Below are positions 34,714 through 44,324 of a DNA stretch of 64,000 nucleotides, piece by piece. The stretch lies in NCBI GenBank assembly GCA_910579465.1, contig CAJTUB010000005.1:186001-250000 (forward strand), read 5' to 3'. A model generated the notes under the pieces. The model made no database searches, had not been told where the DNA came from, and saw only the letters and a program-made list of their open reading frames with translations. Every line of letters begins with the position of its first letter. Within the stretch, counting starts at the first letter, position 1. This DNA comes from an uncultured Lachnospiraceae bacterium (lineage in GTDB: Bacteria > Bacillota > Clostridia > Lachnospirales > Lachnospiraceae). A program made the position numbers and the translations under genes.

Positions 34714-35913
34714 ATGAACGAAATTATAACAGAACGCCCAAATCTATTTGAACCGAACGTATCCATTACAATGTGCGTTGAAGTAACAGGAAGCCCATGT
34801 CCGCACAAGCTGGCTGCCGCTGTATCGAAAGCATACAAGGCAAACGAAGCGACTATGTCAAGGATTGTTTTGGAACAGGGGGTTGCTTTTTATGAGAAGC
34901 TTGCCGTTTCCGGCTGTAAGGTAGAAATTACGGATAAAAGCTGGCTGGAGCTTGTCAGGGAAAATGAAAAGCTTCCGTTTGCCATTGAGAAAGGTGAGCT
35001 TATCAGAACCTTTATTATTCCTTCCGAAGCCGATACCCGGATTCTGATTATGGCACACCATTTAGCAGGTGACGGCAAATCGATTCTGTACTTTATCAAG
35101 GATATTATGAACGCTTTCGAGCAGATGCCGCTTACCTATAAGCCTTTATCCCTGCTTCAAAGAAACTCCTTCCCGGAAACATGCTTGTCTGTCCCTGCAA
35201 AGCTCTATGCCCGCTACTGTAACCGCAAATGGAAACCCCATTTTTTTACCTGGCAGGACTATTATAACCTGCATAATAAATATTGGGAAAGCTTTTCCTC
35301 TGACATAGAATACAAAACCCTGTCCATCGCCGAAACCGCGCAGATAATAGAAGAGGCAAAGCAAATCGGATGCTCTGTCAACAGTTATCTTGTCACTATG
35401 CTTTTACAGAAGTATCAGAAGAAATGCGAGGTCGGAATACCAGTCAGTATACGGGAAGACAAAAACGAGGCTATGTCAAACCTCGTCTCCGGCATCCGCA
35501 TCCGCTATCAGTTTGACACGCAAAAGAGCTTTGCAGAAAATGCAAGGCAGGTTCATAAACGCATTAAAAAAGCACTACAGCAAAAAAGATGGTTTGTATT
35601 ACAGTTTCTTGCCAGCCTTCCGGCAACCCTGCTGGACGCTGTTTTACTAACGACCTACGGCTGCTATTCTGACCGGTTAGCAGAACGAACCGCAAAAGTA
35701 ATGAGCTATACCGGAACAAAAAAAAGGGATTTAGGCGTTACCAATCTGGCAGTACCTGATATCCCTGTCCTTTATGGGAAGCACCAGATTAAAAACATAA
35801 TTTTTGTTCCCCCTGCAGTTTCCTATGCCCATAATATAATCGGCATTATAACCGTTCAGGGGCAAATGACAATCTCGTTTCACAAGATGCGGCAACATGG
35901 CAGTATAAAATAG
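34714..35913 (+). CDS. condensation-domain-like acyltransferase
   Basis: 399 residues, start ATG 34714 with GAGGGG. The motif AHHLAGDGKS (about residues 114-123) is the HHxxxDG active-site motif of the CoA-dependent acyltransferase / NRPS condensation superfamily (also PapA and WS/DGAT types). No carrier or adenylation domain is attached or nearby. It could esterify or amidate a small lipid. Together with the SDR and TetR genes it forms a small unassigned biosynthetic or lipid-modifying cassette. Confidence 0.7.
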   Translation: MNEIITERPNLFEPNVSITMCVEVTGSPCPHKLAAAVSKAYKANEATMSRIVLEQGVAFYEKLAVSGCKVEITDKSWLELVRENEKLPFAIEKGELIRTFIIPSEADTRILIMAHHLAGDGKSILYFIKDIMNAFEQMPLTYKPLSLLQRNSFPETCLSVPAKLYARYCNRKWKPHFFTWQDYYNLHNKYWESFSSDIEYKTLSIAETAQIIEEAKQIGCSVNSYLVTMLLQKYQKKCEVGIPVSIREDKNEAMSNLVSGIRIRYQFDTQKSFAENARQVHKRIKKALQQKRWFVLQFLASLPATLLDAVLLTTYGCYSDRLAERTAKVMSYTGTKKRDLGVTNLAVPDIPVLYGKHQIKNIIFVPPAVSYAHNIIGIITVQGQMTISFHKMRQHGSIK

Positions 35914-36072
35914 CCTTGCCAAATAGCATGGAGCCCTGTAAAATACTTTTGGCGCGGCAAAAACGCCCTATGGAAAAGACTTTTGATAGATACTCCTGCT
36001 TCCCTGATGATACAATGCACTCAGGTCAAGAGAAAACAGTCCGCAAAATGAAAAATGAAGGAGGTGAATCAG

Positions 36073-36657
36073 GTGGAGATTGGCACACAAATTAAAAAAT
36101 ACCGAAATGCATTGGAGCTGTCGCAGGAGGAGCTGGCGGACAAAATCTATGTGACCCGGCAAACGATTTCCAACTGGGAAAATCAAAGAAGTTATCCGGA
36201 TATTCATAGCCTGCTGCTTCTCAGTTCCTTGTTCAACATATCTCTTGACCAACTTATCAAAGGAGATATTGAAATGATGAAGCAGGAAATCGACAAAGAT
36301 GAAGTCGAAAAATTTAATCATCTCAGCATGATATTTGCTATATTATTTATCGCAAGTATCGTTATGTTTGTTCCCCTTGTGGTATTCTTGAAAATCTATG
36401 GAATCATCATTTGGGCAATTCTATTTCTGATAACGCTCGGATTTGGCATTAAGGTTGAGAGGTCAAAGAAAGAAAACGACATCCACACCTATAAAGAGAT
36501 TGTTGCCTTTAGCGAGGGAAAACTCCTGGACGAAATTCAAAGGCAGAGGGAAGTCGGGAAAAGACCATATCAATTTGTCCTGAAATTGATATCAGGCGCT
36601 TGTATTGGTACAATCATTGCAGGCATTGCAGCATTGCTGGTAAAATATGGAGTATGA
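36073..36657 (+). CDS. XRE-family HTH protein with C-terminal membrane domain
   Basis: 194 residues from GTG 36073, behind AAGGAGGTG. HTH at about residues 5-60 (IKKYRNALELSQEELADKIY, VTRQTISNWENQRSYPDIHS). Two hydrophobic segments near 85-130 (IFAILFIASIVMFVPLVVFL and IIIWAILFLITLGFGI) and a third at the C-terminus (ISGACIGTIIAGIAALLV). Membrane-tethered XRE regulators are common in Firmicutes; the signal is unknown. Confidence 0.85.
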   Translation: MEIGTQIKKYRNALELSQEELADKIYVTRQTISNWENQRSYPDIHSLLLLSSLFNISLDQLIKGDIEMMKQEIDKDEVEKFNHLSMIFAILFIASIVMFVPLVVFLKIYGIIIWAILFLITLGFGIKVERSKKENDIHTYKEIVAFSEGKLLDEIQRQREVGKRPYQFVLKLISGACIGTIIAGIAALLVKYGV

Positions 36658-36665
36658 GTATAGGG

Positions 36666-36701
36666 AAGCCGGGGCTGCGCTTCATGCGACAGCCCCGGCT
36701 T
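36666..36701. terminator. bidirectional terminator, GGGGCTGCGC family
   Basis: AAGCCGGGGCTG (36666-36677) pairs with CAGCCCCGGCTT (36690-36701) between the convergent XRE gene and aminopeptidase gene. Closely related hairpins occur at 38169-38193 and 47351-47382. Confidence 0.7.
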
Positions 36702-36718
36702 ATTGCGTATTTTCCTGT

Positions 36719-37987
36719 CTAACAAAAAAACCTTGTAAGCAGCTGCTCCAGATATCCGGCATCGTTCCTGCCCGCAAGCTCCCTTACGGAGTGCATTGCA
36801 AGCAGCGGCACGCCGATATCGATTGCGCGCATCGGAAGCCACGAGGAAATAATCGGTCCCAATGTCCTGCCTCCTAAGACATCGCCGTGATTTGCAAACT
36901 TCTGGTACGGGACACCTGCCTCCTCGCAAAGCAGCTGCACGATTGCCGCCGTTTCGGTATCAAAGGCATACCGCTGGCTGGTGTTTATTTTCAGCACGAC
37001 GCCCTTATTCAGTACGGCACGGTTGACCGGGTCATAGTTTTCCTGGCGGCTCGGATGCAGCGCATGCGCCGCGTCCACCGACAGAAGAATCCCCTTTGCC
37101 ATCGCCTGCTGCAGCTCCTGTCTCTTTGCCCCCAGTCCTTCGTAAATCCGCTCCAGAATCCCCGCGGTCAGCGCACTGTCCGCTCCCTGCTTGGAACGGC
37201 TGCCGATTTCCTCATGATCGTAAAGCACTACCACGGAAAGCCCTCTCTGGTGCCTTGCCCTGCAAATCGCCTTTAACAGCGCATAGCAGGAAAGCTGGTT
37301 ATCCAGACGCGGCGCGGAAATGAACTCCTCCTGCTCCCCGATCAGACAGGCAGGCTCCGCACAGTACACGGAAAGGTCATAGTCCAAAATATCCTTCTCC
37401 TGTACCTGAAGCTCCCTTGCTAACAGCCCGGTAAAGTAGGAGTCCTTCGCCTCCTCTCCTGCCATCCCGAGCAGAGGCAGCAAATCCCGCTGCGGCTTAT
37501 ATTCAACGCCCTTATTCACCTCACGGTTCATATGAATCGCCAGATTCGGCACAATCAGGAGCGGGCGCCTAAAATCCACGGTCCGCAGACGGGGCGTATA
37601 GGCCGACTCCCCGCGCAGGACGACCCTGCCCGCAAGGGAAAGCGGACGGTCAAACCATGTGTTTAAAATCGCACCGCCGTAAACCTCCACATTCAGCCGC
37701 CTGTACTCCCCGGCGGCAAGCTCTGCCTTCGGCTTTACCCGCAGACATGGATAATCAGTATGCGCCGCTGCGATATGCAGCGTGTCTCCCGGCGTAAACT
37801 CCGCGCCGACCGTATAGGCTGCAAGCCCGGTTCCGTAAATCCGGACAAAATAAGCCCCTCCGCGCTCCGGCAGAAACGGCTCCTCTAATTTCTGTTCCAC
37901 AAAGCCCGCCTTTTGCAAAAAGGCGGCAGCAAGTTCCACCGAATGGTACGGCGTAACTGCCTCATTCAAATACTGAAAAAGCTCCAT
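36719..37987 (-). CDS. apeB: M18 family aspartyl aminopeptidase
   Basis: 422 residues; ATG 37987 chosen for AGGAG upstream. Zinc metallopeptidase: ligand motifs HTDYPCLRVKP, RLDNQLSCYAL, YDHEEIGSRSKQGADS and SVDAAHALHPS, and the final NHGDVLGGRTLGPI region. Removes N-terminal acidic or neutral residues from peptides in the cytoplasm as a large oligomer. A single-gene unit. Confidence 0.94.
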   Translation of the reverse strand: MELFQYLNEAVTPYHSVELAAAFLQKAGFVEQKLEEPFLPERGGAYFVRIYGTGLAAYTVGAEFTPGDTLHIAAAHTDYPCLRVKPKAELAAGEYRRLNVEVYGGAILNTWFDRPLSLAGRVVLRGESAYTPRLRTVDFRRPLLIVPNLAIHMNREVNKGVEYKPQRDLLPLLGMAGEEAKDSYFTGLLARELQVQEKDILDYDLSVYCAEPACLIGEQEEFISAPRLDNQLSCYALLKAICRARHQRGLSVVVLYDHEEIGSRSKQGADSALTAGILERIYEGLGAKRQELQQAMAKGILLSVDAAHALHPSRQENYDPVNRAVLNKGVVLKINTSQRYAFDTETAAIVQLLCEEAGVPYQKFANHGDVLGGRTLGPIISSWLPMRAIDIGVPLLAMHSVRELAGRNDAGYLEQLLTRFFC

Positions 37988-37994
37988 ACGATTC

Positions 37995-38164
37995 TCCTGT
38001 TTTCTGTATCCTGTGATAATCTCCGGGGCAGGCTGCCCGGAAGACCATAACTTCCTTTCCCCGGCGTGTGTATAATCGAGTAGGGAAGAGCCATCTTCCC
38101 CTACTCGCCGCGCCGCCGCGGATGCCCATAAGGGCATAACTTCCTTTCCGCGGCGTGTGCACTA
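37995..38164 (-). repeat. multi-hairpin leader with an imperfect direct repeat
   Basis: On the minus strand: GCCGCGGA...TCCGCGGC enclosing ATGCCC-TTAT-GGGCAT; GAGTAGGGGAAGAT...CTTCCCTACTC; and a CGGGG...CCCCG hairpin. The 31-bp segment around CATAACTTCCTTTCC occurs twice (38045 and 38135, ~91 bp apart). It lies upstream of apeB and could be a structured 5' leader or a REP element. Confidence 0.5.
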
Positions 38165-38168
38165 AAAC

Positions 38169-38193
38169 GGGGCTGCGCCTGTGCGACAGCCCC
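38169..38193 (-). terminator. terminator of the chemoreceptor gene
   Basis: GGGGCTG (38169-38175) and CAGCCCC (38187-38193); on the minus strand the hairpin is followed by GTTTT. Same family as 36666 and 47351. Confidence 0.7.
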
Positions 38194-38211
38194 TGACAGT
38201 TTCTTGTCTCT

Positions 38212-40158
38212 TTAATCCTCTACTGAAAATATGGAAATATTGCTTGTCAGCTTCTCCTTCAGATGCACAAGCTCCTCGGTCTGCTTTCTGCACTCCTCTA
38301 ACACGGTACTTACCTCGTACATCGAAGCGGAGGTCTCCTGTGCACTTGCGGCATTCTCCTCTGCAATTGCTGCCAGACCCTCTACGATATTTACAACACC
38401 TTCGCGTAAGTCTGCCAGCGCCTTTGTCTGCTTGAAGATTTCCTTGATTGCCTTCATTACCGCAGAAACCTCAGAGCTTAACGCCGAGAATACCTTTAAT
38501 GTCTCATCTAACTTGTCATTCTGCACATTGATGCTCGCCGATACGCCGTTCATTGTCTTTACGCTCGCATTGGAGTTCATAATCAGCATCTCGACAATCT
38601 CACGAATCTCCTCTGCCGAAGCACGGGACTGCTCTGCCAGCTGCCTGATTTCATCTGCAACGACCGCGAAGCCCATCCCGGCCTCTCCTGCCCTTGCCGC
38701 CTCGATGGAGGCGTTCAGGGAAAGAAGATTCGTCTGGCTTGCAATGCTGGCAATCATATCGGTTGCCTTCTGGATATTCTGTGCAGATTCGTTCGTTTCA
38801 TTCGTCTGCTTCCTGATTTCATTGATGGCATCGTCTGCTTCCTTACTGATAATCAGCAGCTCCTGCAGCGTCTTATCCGCATCAATACTGTACTCATCCA
38901 TCTTCTTCGCACTGGTGCTGAGATGGTCGACCTCGGAAACCGCTACCTCGATTGCCTCACCAATCTGGGCAACCTGATTGTTCGCCTGCATCGTCTCCGT
39001 CGCCTGCGCGGTAGCACCCTTTGCAATCTCCTCAACAGCAATATTGACATTGTCCACAGTATCGCCAATCTTATTCATCGACTCGTTAATCAAATCAGAG
39101 AAATCGGAAACCTCCTTCGCGGAGCTGTGGATGCTGCGGACAATCCCTTTCAAATCCTCTACCAGCTTCTTCACCGACCTTGCAATATCCCCGATTTCAT
39201 CCTTCCGCTTTATCGCACTGTCCGGGATATCGACTGCAAGCCTGCCCTCTGCCAGCCCCTTCAAGTTCTCAATGTTCGGTCCGATTACCCTTGCAATCCG
39301 CCATACCATATATAAAGCGACTGCCGCAATCAGGAGCGCAATCAGAATACCTCCCACAAGCAGTCCGGTAAAAGCGCCGCTCCTCTGCCCGTCAATTTCC
39401 GCACGGTTCACCCCGCACAAAACCACGCCGACTACCTCGCCTGTGCTTTCCTGCATCAGCGGGTAATAGCATACCGCATAGGAAGCTCCTCCGAAGGATG
39501 CCTTGGAATCGTAATAATAATTCCCATCAGCTACCTTTTGATAAACCTCTGCATCTATCTTGCCGAGAGACAGCTTTGTCCCGTCCTCCCTTTGCGTCGT
39601 CATCACGCAGGTATCCCCGAAGAACACTAAGATGTCCACGTCTGCCTTCTCCCCCATATCGTCCAGATACTCAGACAACGCGGAAAGCTCCGTGGTCCCC
39701 TTGTAAAAAACACCGTCCGTATAAGAGTAATCACCGCGCGCATGGACAGCAAACGTCTCCGCGGCGGAAACCGCCAGATTCTTCATCTCGCTGTGCATCA
39801 GCTTATGTACCAGCTTCTTTGTACTTACTGACGAAGCAATAAGATAAAACAGGCTGAGGATTACAATCGGCAGCGCCGCAATGCCAAGAATCCGCACAAC
39901 CAGCGTATACCAGCTCTTGTTCGCATTTGCAGCCTTCTTCTCTGCCTTCCTTGCCTCTCTCTCTTCTTCTGCCTCGACATCGCTGAAGTCCATATCGAAC
40001 ATGGCAAACTCACCCTCGTCCTCCAAGACCTCCTCTGCGGCCGCCATCTCCTCCAGATATTCTGCAGACAGCTCTGCCCCCTGCTCTGCATCCGGCTTTA
40101 TCGCTGTACCGGTTCCATGTTCCGGCTCATTTTCTAAAAGCTCTTCTGTCGTATTCAT
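38212..40158 (-). CDS. methyl-accepting chemotaxis protein
   Basis: 648 residues. Long acidic cytoplasmic N-terminus (1-85), TM1 about 88-110 (RILGIAALPIVILSLFYLIA), extracellular single-Cache-like sensor (about 115-270), TM2 about 275-297 (LLVGGILIALLIAAVALYMV), HAMP, then the signalling domain with the hairpin tip IASQTNLLSLNASIEAARAG. Ligand unknown. The unusual acidic N-terminal extension before TM1 is not part of standard receptors. It implies a chemotaxis system elsewhere. Confidence 0.93.
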   Translation of the reverse strand: MNTTEELLENEPEHGTGTAIKPDAEQGAELSAEYLEEMAAAEEVLEDEGEFAMFDMDFSDVEAEEEREARKAEKKAANANKSWYTLVVRILGIAALPIVILSLFYLIASSVSTKKLVHKLMHSEMKNLAVSAAETFAVHARGDYSYTDGVFYKGTTELSALSEYLDDMGEKADVDILVFFGDTCVMTTQREDGTKLSLGKIDAEVYQKVADGNYYYDSKASFGGASYAVCYYPLMQESTGEVVGVVLCGVNRAEIDGQRSGAFTGLLVGGILIALLIAAVALYMVWRIARVIGPNIENLKGLAEGRLAVDIPDSAIKRKDEIGDIARSVKKLVEDLKGIVRSIHSSAKEVSDFSDLINESMNKIGDTVDNVNIAVEEIAKGATAQATETMQANNQVAQIGEAIEVAVSEVDHLSTSAKKMDEYSIDADKTLQELLIISKEADDAINEIRKQTNETNESAQNIQKATDMIASIASQTNLLSLNASIEAARAGEAGMGFAVVADEIRQLAEQSRASAEEIREIVEMLIMNSNASVKTMNGVSASINVQNDKLDETLKVFSALSSEVSAVMKAIKEIFKQTKALADLREGVVNIVEGLAAIAEENAASAQETSASMYEVSTVLEECRKQTEELVHLKEKLTSNISIFSVED

Positions 40159-40531
40159 TCCGCTCTCCTTTCCGAAAACACATCCCCCATAACCAGCTCC
40201 GGCCCCGCCGGAAGGCTTTCTCCCAGTATAACATATTTTAACAAAAAAGTCCAGTTACTTTGCGGCTTTCGCCAAATGTTTCCACGAAATAAGACATTGT
40301 TCGATGAAATTATCGCTACAACTCTTTTCTTTCTTGTCCACAAAAAAAGTTTTTTGAAAAATTTCCCTTTTCAACCGAATTATTCTATGTTATACTATAC
40401 TTAACAAATTATGTTATTCCAAAGGATTTCCGGTGTACCGTAGCTTTCTCCCGGCAAAATGGCAGAAAGGAATGGGGTGGAACGGGAGCGGTACCGTATA
40501 CCGGCATTCAGACTCAGCACAGGAGGTTTTT
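40159..40531. promoter_or_regulatory. divergent intergenic region, chemoreceptor / cell-wall hydrolase
   Basis: AT-rich, no gene. A plausible chemoreceptor promoter on the minus strand is TGGACT-17-TATACT (40253-40225). Toward the hydrolase, TATACT lies near 40390 in TGTTATACTATACTTAAC but without a convincing -35. AGGAGG of the hydrolase lies at 40521. Confidence 0.35.
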
Positions 40532-41887
40532 ATGAAGCATCTGAAATACCGCATCATTTCTGCCGTCTCCGGCAGTGTCTGCTTCTTTTTGGCAGCGCTT
40601 TCCGGCAGCTTTCTGGCAAGTGCGGATACACAGACGGATAATCCCCTTTCTCCGGGCGTACCTACTATGGAACCCTCGTCGGAAAACGATATTGCTTCCA
40701 CCGCGCCGACTACCCTGCCAGACGATACTTCTTCCAAATACACTCTCGCGGAGGCAATCCTGAACGCCACCCAGCCGTCACCGGAGCTGACTAAGGCCCC
40801 GGATATCTGGTCGCCTACACCGGGTCTGACCGTAACTCCGGACCCGTCTTTAACACTGGTTCTGGGGCTGACACCGACACCAGAGCCAACACCGGGTCTG
40901 ACACCGACCGCTGCTCCGACCCTGACGCCAACGCCGACCCTGGCTCCGTCCCCGACGCCGAGCCCGACACCGGAGCCGTTTGTTTTCACAAAAGCAATTG
41001 CAAATGTAACTGATTATGTCAACATCCGGGAGGGTGCTTCCACGAATACACCGGTTCTCGGACGGCTCTTTAAGGACGGCATTGTAGAGGTGCTCGGTAT
41101 TGAAGGCGAATGGGCCTATATTTCCTCCGGAAATGTGACCGGCTATATTTTCACTGAGTATCTCCACCTCGGCGAGCAGGCGCTGGCATATGCAGACCAG
41201 ATTACCGCCTATAATGTAAAGGTCACCGCCAATTCACTCAATATCCGCTCCGGTCCGGGTACGGATTATGAGAAGCTCGGCTCCACTACCTACGGAGCGA
41301 CCTTCCCTGCCCTGCTTTCCCTCTCCAATAAGGAGTGGATTGCAATACAGTACACGGCGGATACGGTTGCTTATGTGTACGCAGATTATGTCGCCCTTGT
41401 CTGCAACCAGAGGGTGGCAATGACACTTGCGGAGATTGCCACGGCGGAACGTACTGCAAAGATTGAAAAGACCCATGTCAAGAGCATTCCGGTTACCTAC
41501 CGTGACCCGATTTCCATTACGGACGACGACTTACGCGTATTTGCCCTTGTCGTTGCCGCAGAGGCCTACTGGGAGCCATACGAAGGTAAGCTCGCCGTTG
41601 CGAATGTCATTCTGAACCGCCTTATCGGCGGCAAATACGGCGACACGGTATATGATGTTGTGACTGCACCCGGACAGTTTTCCGGCTACAACCACATTGA
41701 CAAGTTCACGAGCTATGACCTGAGCGATTGCTATGCTGCCTGCAGGGAAGCCCTTTCCGGCAAGAATAATATCGGTGACTTTGTATTTTTCCATGCAGAT
41801 TACTATGTAAATTCCCATGACGAATGGCTGCTCTTTTCTTCCTGGCACCAGATTGAAGGCCATATCTTCTTTAAACGTACCTGGTAA
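40532..41887 (+). CDS. secreted SH3-domain cell wall hydrolase (SleB/Hydrolase_2 type)
   Basis: 451 residues, ATG 40532 behind AGGAGG. Signal peptide residues 1-31 (ISAVSGSVCFFLAALSGSFL, then ASA). Pro/Thr-rich linker about 100-150 (PTPEPTPGLTP repeats), two bacterial SH3 domains (VNIREGASTNTPVLGRLF; LNIRSGPGTDYEKLGS), and a C-terminal hydrolase_2 domain (AAEAYWEPYEGKLAVANVIL with the catalytic Glu; APGQFSGY). Family members are spore-cortex or cell-wall lytic enzymes. The long disordered linker suggests spanning the peptidoglycan. Confidence 0.9.
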   Translation: MKHLKYRIISAVSGSVCFFLAALSGSFLASADTQTDNPLSPGVPTMEPSSENDIASTAPTTLPDDTSSKYTLAEAILNATQPSPELTKAPDIWSPTPGLTVTPDPSLTLVLGLTPTPEPTPGLTPTAAPTLTPTPTLAPSPTPSPTPEPFVFTKAIANVTDYVNIREGASTNTPVLGRLFKDGIVEVLGIEGEWAYISSGNVTGYIFTEYLHLGEQALAYADQITAYNVKVTANSLNIRSGPGTDYEKLGSTTYGATFPALLSLSNKEWIAIQYTADTVAYVYADYVALVCNQRVAMTLAEIATAERTAKIEKTHVKSIPVTYRDPISITDDDLRVFALVVAAEAYWEPYEGKLAVANVILNRLIGGKYGDTVYDVVTAPGQFSGYNHIDKFTSYDLSDCYAACREALSGKNNIGDFVFFHADYYVNSHDEWLLFSSWHQIEGHIFFKRTW

Positions 41888-41890
41888 TTT

Positions 41891-42415
41891 TCACATCAGC
41901 CCTGCTAACAGGGTGCTTACCGCTACACCCGCTGCCGTTGCCACAAGCGCACCGGCAAGCGTGTAGCGGGTTTTTTTTACGCCCGCTGCCATAAAATAAA
42001 CCGACATCGTATAGAAAACCGTTTCGGTGGAGGAACAAATCAGGGAGGTGACTGTCCCTAAGTAGGAATCCGGTCCGTACTCCTTAAAAATATCCAGCAC
42101 CAGACCGGTTGCCGCGGAGGAGGAAAACAGCTTTATGATAACTAACGGAACCAGCTCCACCGGGAACAAAAGCACCTTTGCAACCGGCAGAAGGAGACGG
42201 GACAGCAAATCAAGAAAGCCCGACGCCCGCAGCATTCCTACCCCGGTCATCAGCCCGATTAAGGTCGGAAGAATCCCGAACGTCACACGGAAGCCGTCCT
42301 TTGCCCCTTCGACAAACTCCCCGTAAATGTCCGTCTTCGCAAGCAGTCCGTAGCTCACCATATAAAACAAAAGAAGAGGAATACAAAAATCTGAAAGATA
42401 AATAAGAAAATTCAT
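41891..42415 (-). CDS. spmB: spore maturation protein B
   Basis: 174 residues, several membrane segments. Gate/nucleoside-recognition fold (GILPTLIGLMTGVGMLRASG; SSTETVFYTMSVYF). Needed with SpmA for spore core dehydration in Bacillus and Clostridium. Start ATG 42415; longer upstream frame has no homology. Paired with spmA in the conserved order. Confidence 0.9.
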   Translation of the reverse strand: MNFLIYLSDFCIPLLLFYMVSYGLLAKTDIYGEFVEGAKDGFRVTFGILPTLIGLMTGVGMLRASGFLDLLSRLLLPVAKVLLFPVELVPLVIIKLFSSSAATGLVLDIFKEYGPDSYLGTVTSLICSSTETVFYTMSVYFMAAGVKKTRYTLAGALVATAAGVAVSTLLAGLM

Positions 42416-42483
42416 AAAAAACGCCTGCCCGTAGGAGTTATTACACTTTATGCGCCTAACTCCTGCCGTATGCAGGCATACTT

Positions 42484-43077
42484 TTATCTCCCCTTTTTCC
42501 TGTCCGTAATCTTGATAAAGATAATTGCCGCCAATGTGCTGACAAGGGTCGCAAGTATCGCCGGTCCGACAATCTGCGCCGGATTGACCGAGCCGTACTG
42601 GCTCCGGTAGGCAATGATATTGACCGGTATCAGCTGGAGCGAGGAAATATTGATAATCAGAAACGTACACATCGCACGGGAGGCAACCTCCTTTTTCCCT
42701 CCCTGCTCTATATTCAGCTTCTGCAGCTCCTCCATCGCCTTTAAGCCGAACGGCGTTGCCGCCCAGCCAAGCCCGAGGATATTGGCAAGCATATTCGACG
42801 CGATATATTCATTCGCCTTTGAGTCCTCCGGCACCTCCGGAAACAAAAACCGCAGCACCGGGCGCGCCAGACGGATAAAACGCTTCGTAAGGCCGCTCGC
42901 CTGCGCAATCCGCATTACCCCTGTCCAAAGCGCCATGACGCCAAGCATCGTAATACACAGCTCCACCGCTTCCTTGGAGGAATCCAGCGCTGCGTTCCCT
43001 ACTTCCTTTACGTTTCCGGTCACGGTTCCGTAAATGACGGCAATCAGAATCATTCCGCCCCATAAAAAGTTCAGCAT
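42484..43077 (-). CDS. spmA: spore maturation protein A
   Basis: 197 residues, polytopic (MLNFLWGGMILIAVIYGTVT; ITMLGVMALWTGVMRIAQAS). NILGLGWAATPFGLKAMEEL is characteristic. Works with SpmB in spore heat resistance. It indicates the host sporulates. A 68-bp gap to spmB holds an inverted repeat (TAGGAGTTA...TAACTCCTGCC region 42432-42470). Confidence 0.93.
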   Translation of the reverse strand: MLNFLWGGMILIAVIYGTVTGNVKEVGNAALDSSKEAVELCITMLGVMALWTGVMRIAQASGLTKRFIRLARPVLRFLFPEVPEDSKANEYIASNMLANILGLGWAATPFGLKAMEELQKLNIEQGGKKEVASRAMCTFLIINISSLQLIPVNIIAYRSQYGSVNPAQIVGPAILATLVSTLAAIIFIKITDRKKGR

Positions 43078-43127
43078 AGCTGCTCCGAAATAAGGCTTTA
43101 CCCTACCTTATGCGGAAAACCGGTGTC

Positions 43128-44309
43128 TTATGCCAGCTTCCCGCCCTTTGCGCCCTTTAAGGAGGCGCTGTCCAGAATATTCGTAGAGAACGTAAACACC
43201 AGGTTTTCCTCGTCGCGCTTACGCTTCAGGGCAAGCTTAATCAGACGGTCCAAAAGCTCCTTATAGCTGACGCCTAACGGCTCCCACAGATAGAATGCCA
43301 GTGAGCCCGGAATCGTATTGATTTCATTCAGATAAAGCTCCCCGTTTTCCTCGTCAATCATAAAGTCAATCCGCGAAACCCCGTTACAGCCGAGACACTG
43401 GAACGCCTTCACCGCAAGGGAACGCACACGCTCCCGCTGCTCATCGCTAAGCTCTGCCGGAATCTTCCGCTGCACGCTTGCCATCCCTTTCGAGCCCCCC
43501 TTGCCTCCGCTCAGATACTTATCCTCATAGCTTAAAATATCCTTCGTATGCAAAGGCTCCTCACACTCGGACGCCTCTGCCTCCATACTGTCCCCGACGA
43601 CAGAGCAGTTAATTTCACGCAGCGCCAGAATCGCATGCTCTACAATGACCTGATTGGCATACTGGAATGCCGTATCAGCGGCAAGCAGCAGCTCCTCCTT
43701 ATTTTTGGCAACGCTGATTCCGACACTGGAGCCTAGGTTTACCGGCTTGATAATCACCGGATAGCCCAGCTCCTCCTCAATTTTTGTAATCATCGCATCT
43801 CCCTGCCTGTAGTCCTTTACGGAAAAATACAGACAGTCAAGTACCGGAATCCCGTTATCCTTCAGAATCATCTTGGAAATATATTTGTCCATACCGACCG
43901 CAGACGCCGTCACATCACAGCCGACAAACGGAACGCCCATTGTCTTTAAATAGCCCTGCAGGGCGCCGTCCTCGACATTGGTGCCATGTACTACCGGGAA
44001 TGCCACGTCGATTTCCTGCTTCTTCGGCTTTCCGAAACGCTTTGCCGGGTACTCCGTCAAAAAGCATCTGCCTCCCTCATTGACCAGAATTACGCGGGTG
44101 CTTTCCTTTATCAGCTGTCCCATCGCCTTATAGGCTTCTATGTTTCCTGTATTTTCCCCGATATACATCTCATTTTCCTTGGAAATATACACAGGGATAA
44201 TTTCATACTTCTCCGTATCCATGTTGGCAATTGCCTGGATGCCCGAAATAACCGACACCTCATGCTCTACGCTTTTTCCGCCAAACATTACCGCAACTCT
44301 GATTTTCAT
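43128..44309 (-). CDS. ddl: D-alanine--D-alanine ligase
   Basis: 393 residues, ATP-grasp. MFGGKSVEHEVSVISG (N-terminal), VVHGTNVEDGALQGYL, YPVIIKPVNLGSSVGIS (ATP-grasp lysine), RIDFMIDEENGELYLNEINT. ATG 44309 has GAAGG 8 nt upstream. It is ~30 residues longer than E. coli DdlB with an insertion around 255-275 (KGGSKGMASVQRKI). Immediately downstream of murF in the same operon, supplying its D-Ala-D-Ala substrate. Confidence 0.95.
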   Translation of the reverse strand: MKIRVAVMFGGKSVEHEVSVISGIQAIANMDTEKYEIIPVYISKENEMYIGENTGNIEAYKAMGQLIKESTRVILVNEGGRCFLTEYPAKRFGKPKKQEIDVAFPVVHGTNVEDGALQGYLKTMGVPFVGCDVTASAVGMDKYISKMILKDNGIPVLDCLYFSVKDYRQGDAMITKIEEELGYPVIIKPVNLGSSVGISVAKNKEELLLAADTAFQYANQVIVEHAILALREINCSVVGDSMEAEASECEEPLHTKDILSYEDKYLSGGKGGSKGMASVQRKIPAELSDEQRERVRSLAVKAFQCLGCNGVSRIDFMIDEENGELYLNEINTIPGSLAFYLWEPLGVSYKELLDRLIKLALKRKRDEENLVFTFSTNILDSASLKGAKGGKLA

Positions 44310-44324
44310 AAACTGCACCTTCCT

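Noticed and set aside
40414..40989. Minus-strand frame rich in Gly/Val repeats
   Set aside because: It is the complement of the Pro/Thr-rich linker of the cell-wall hydrolase.
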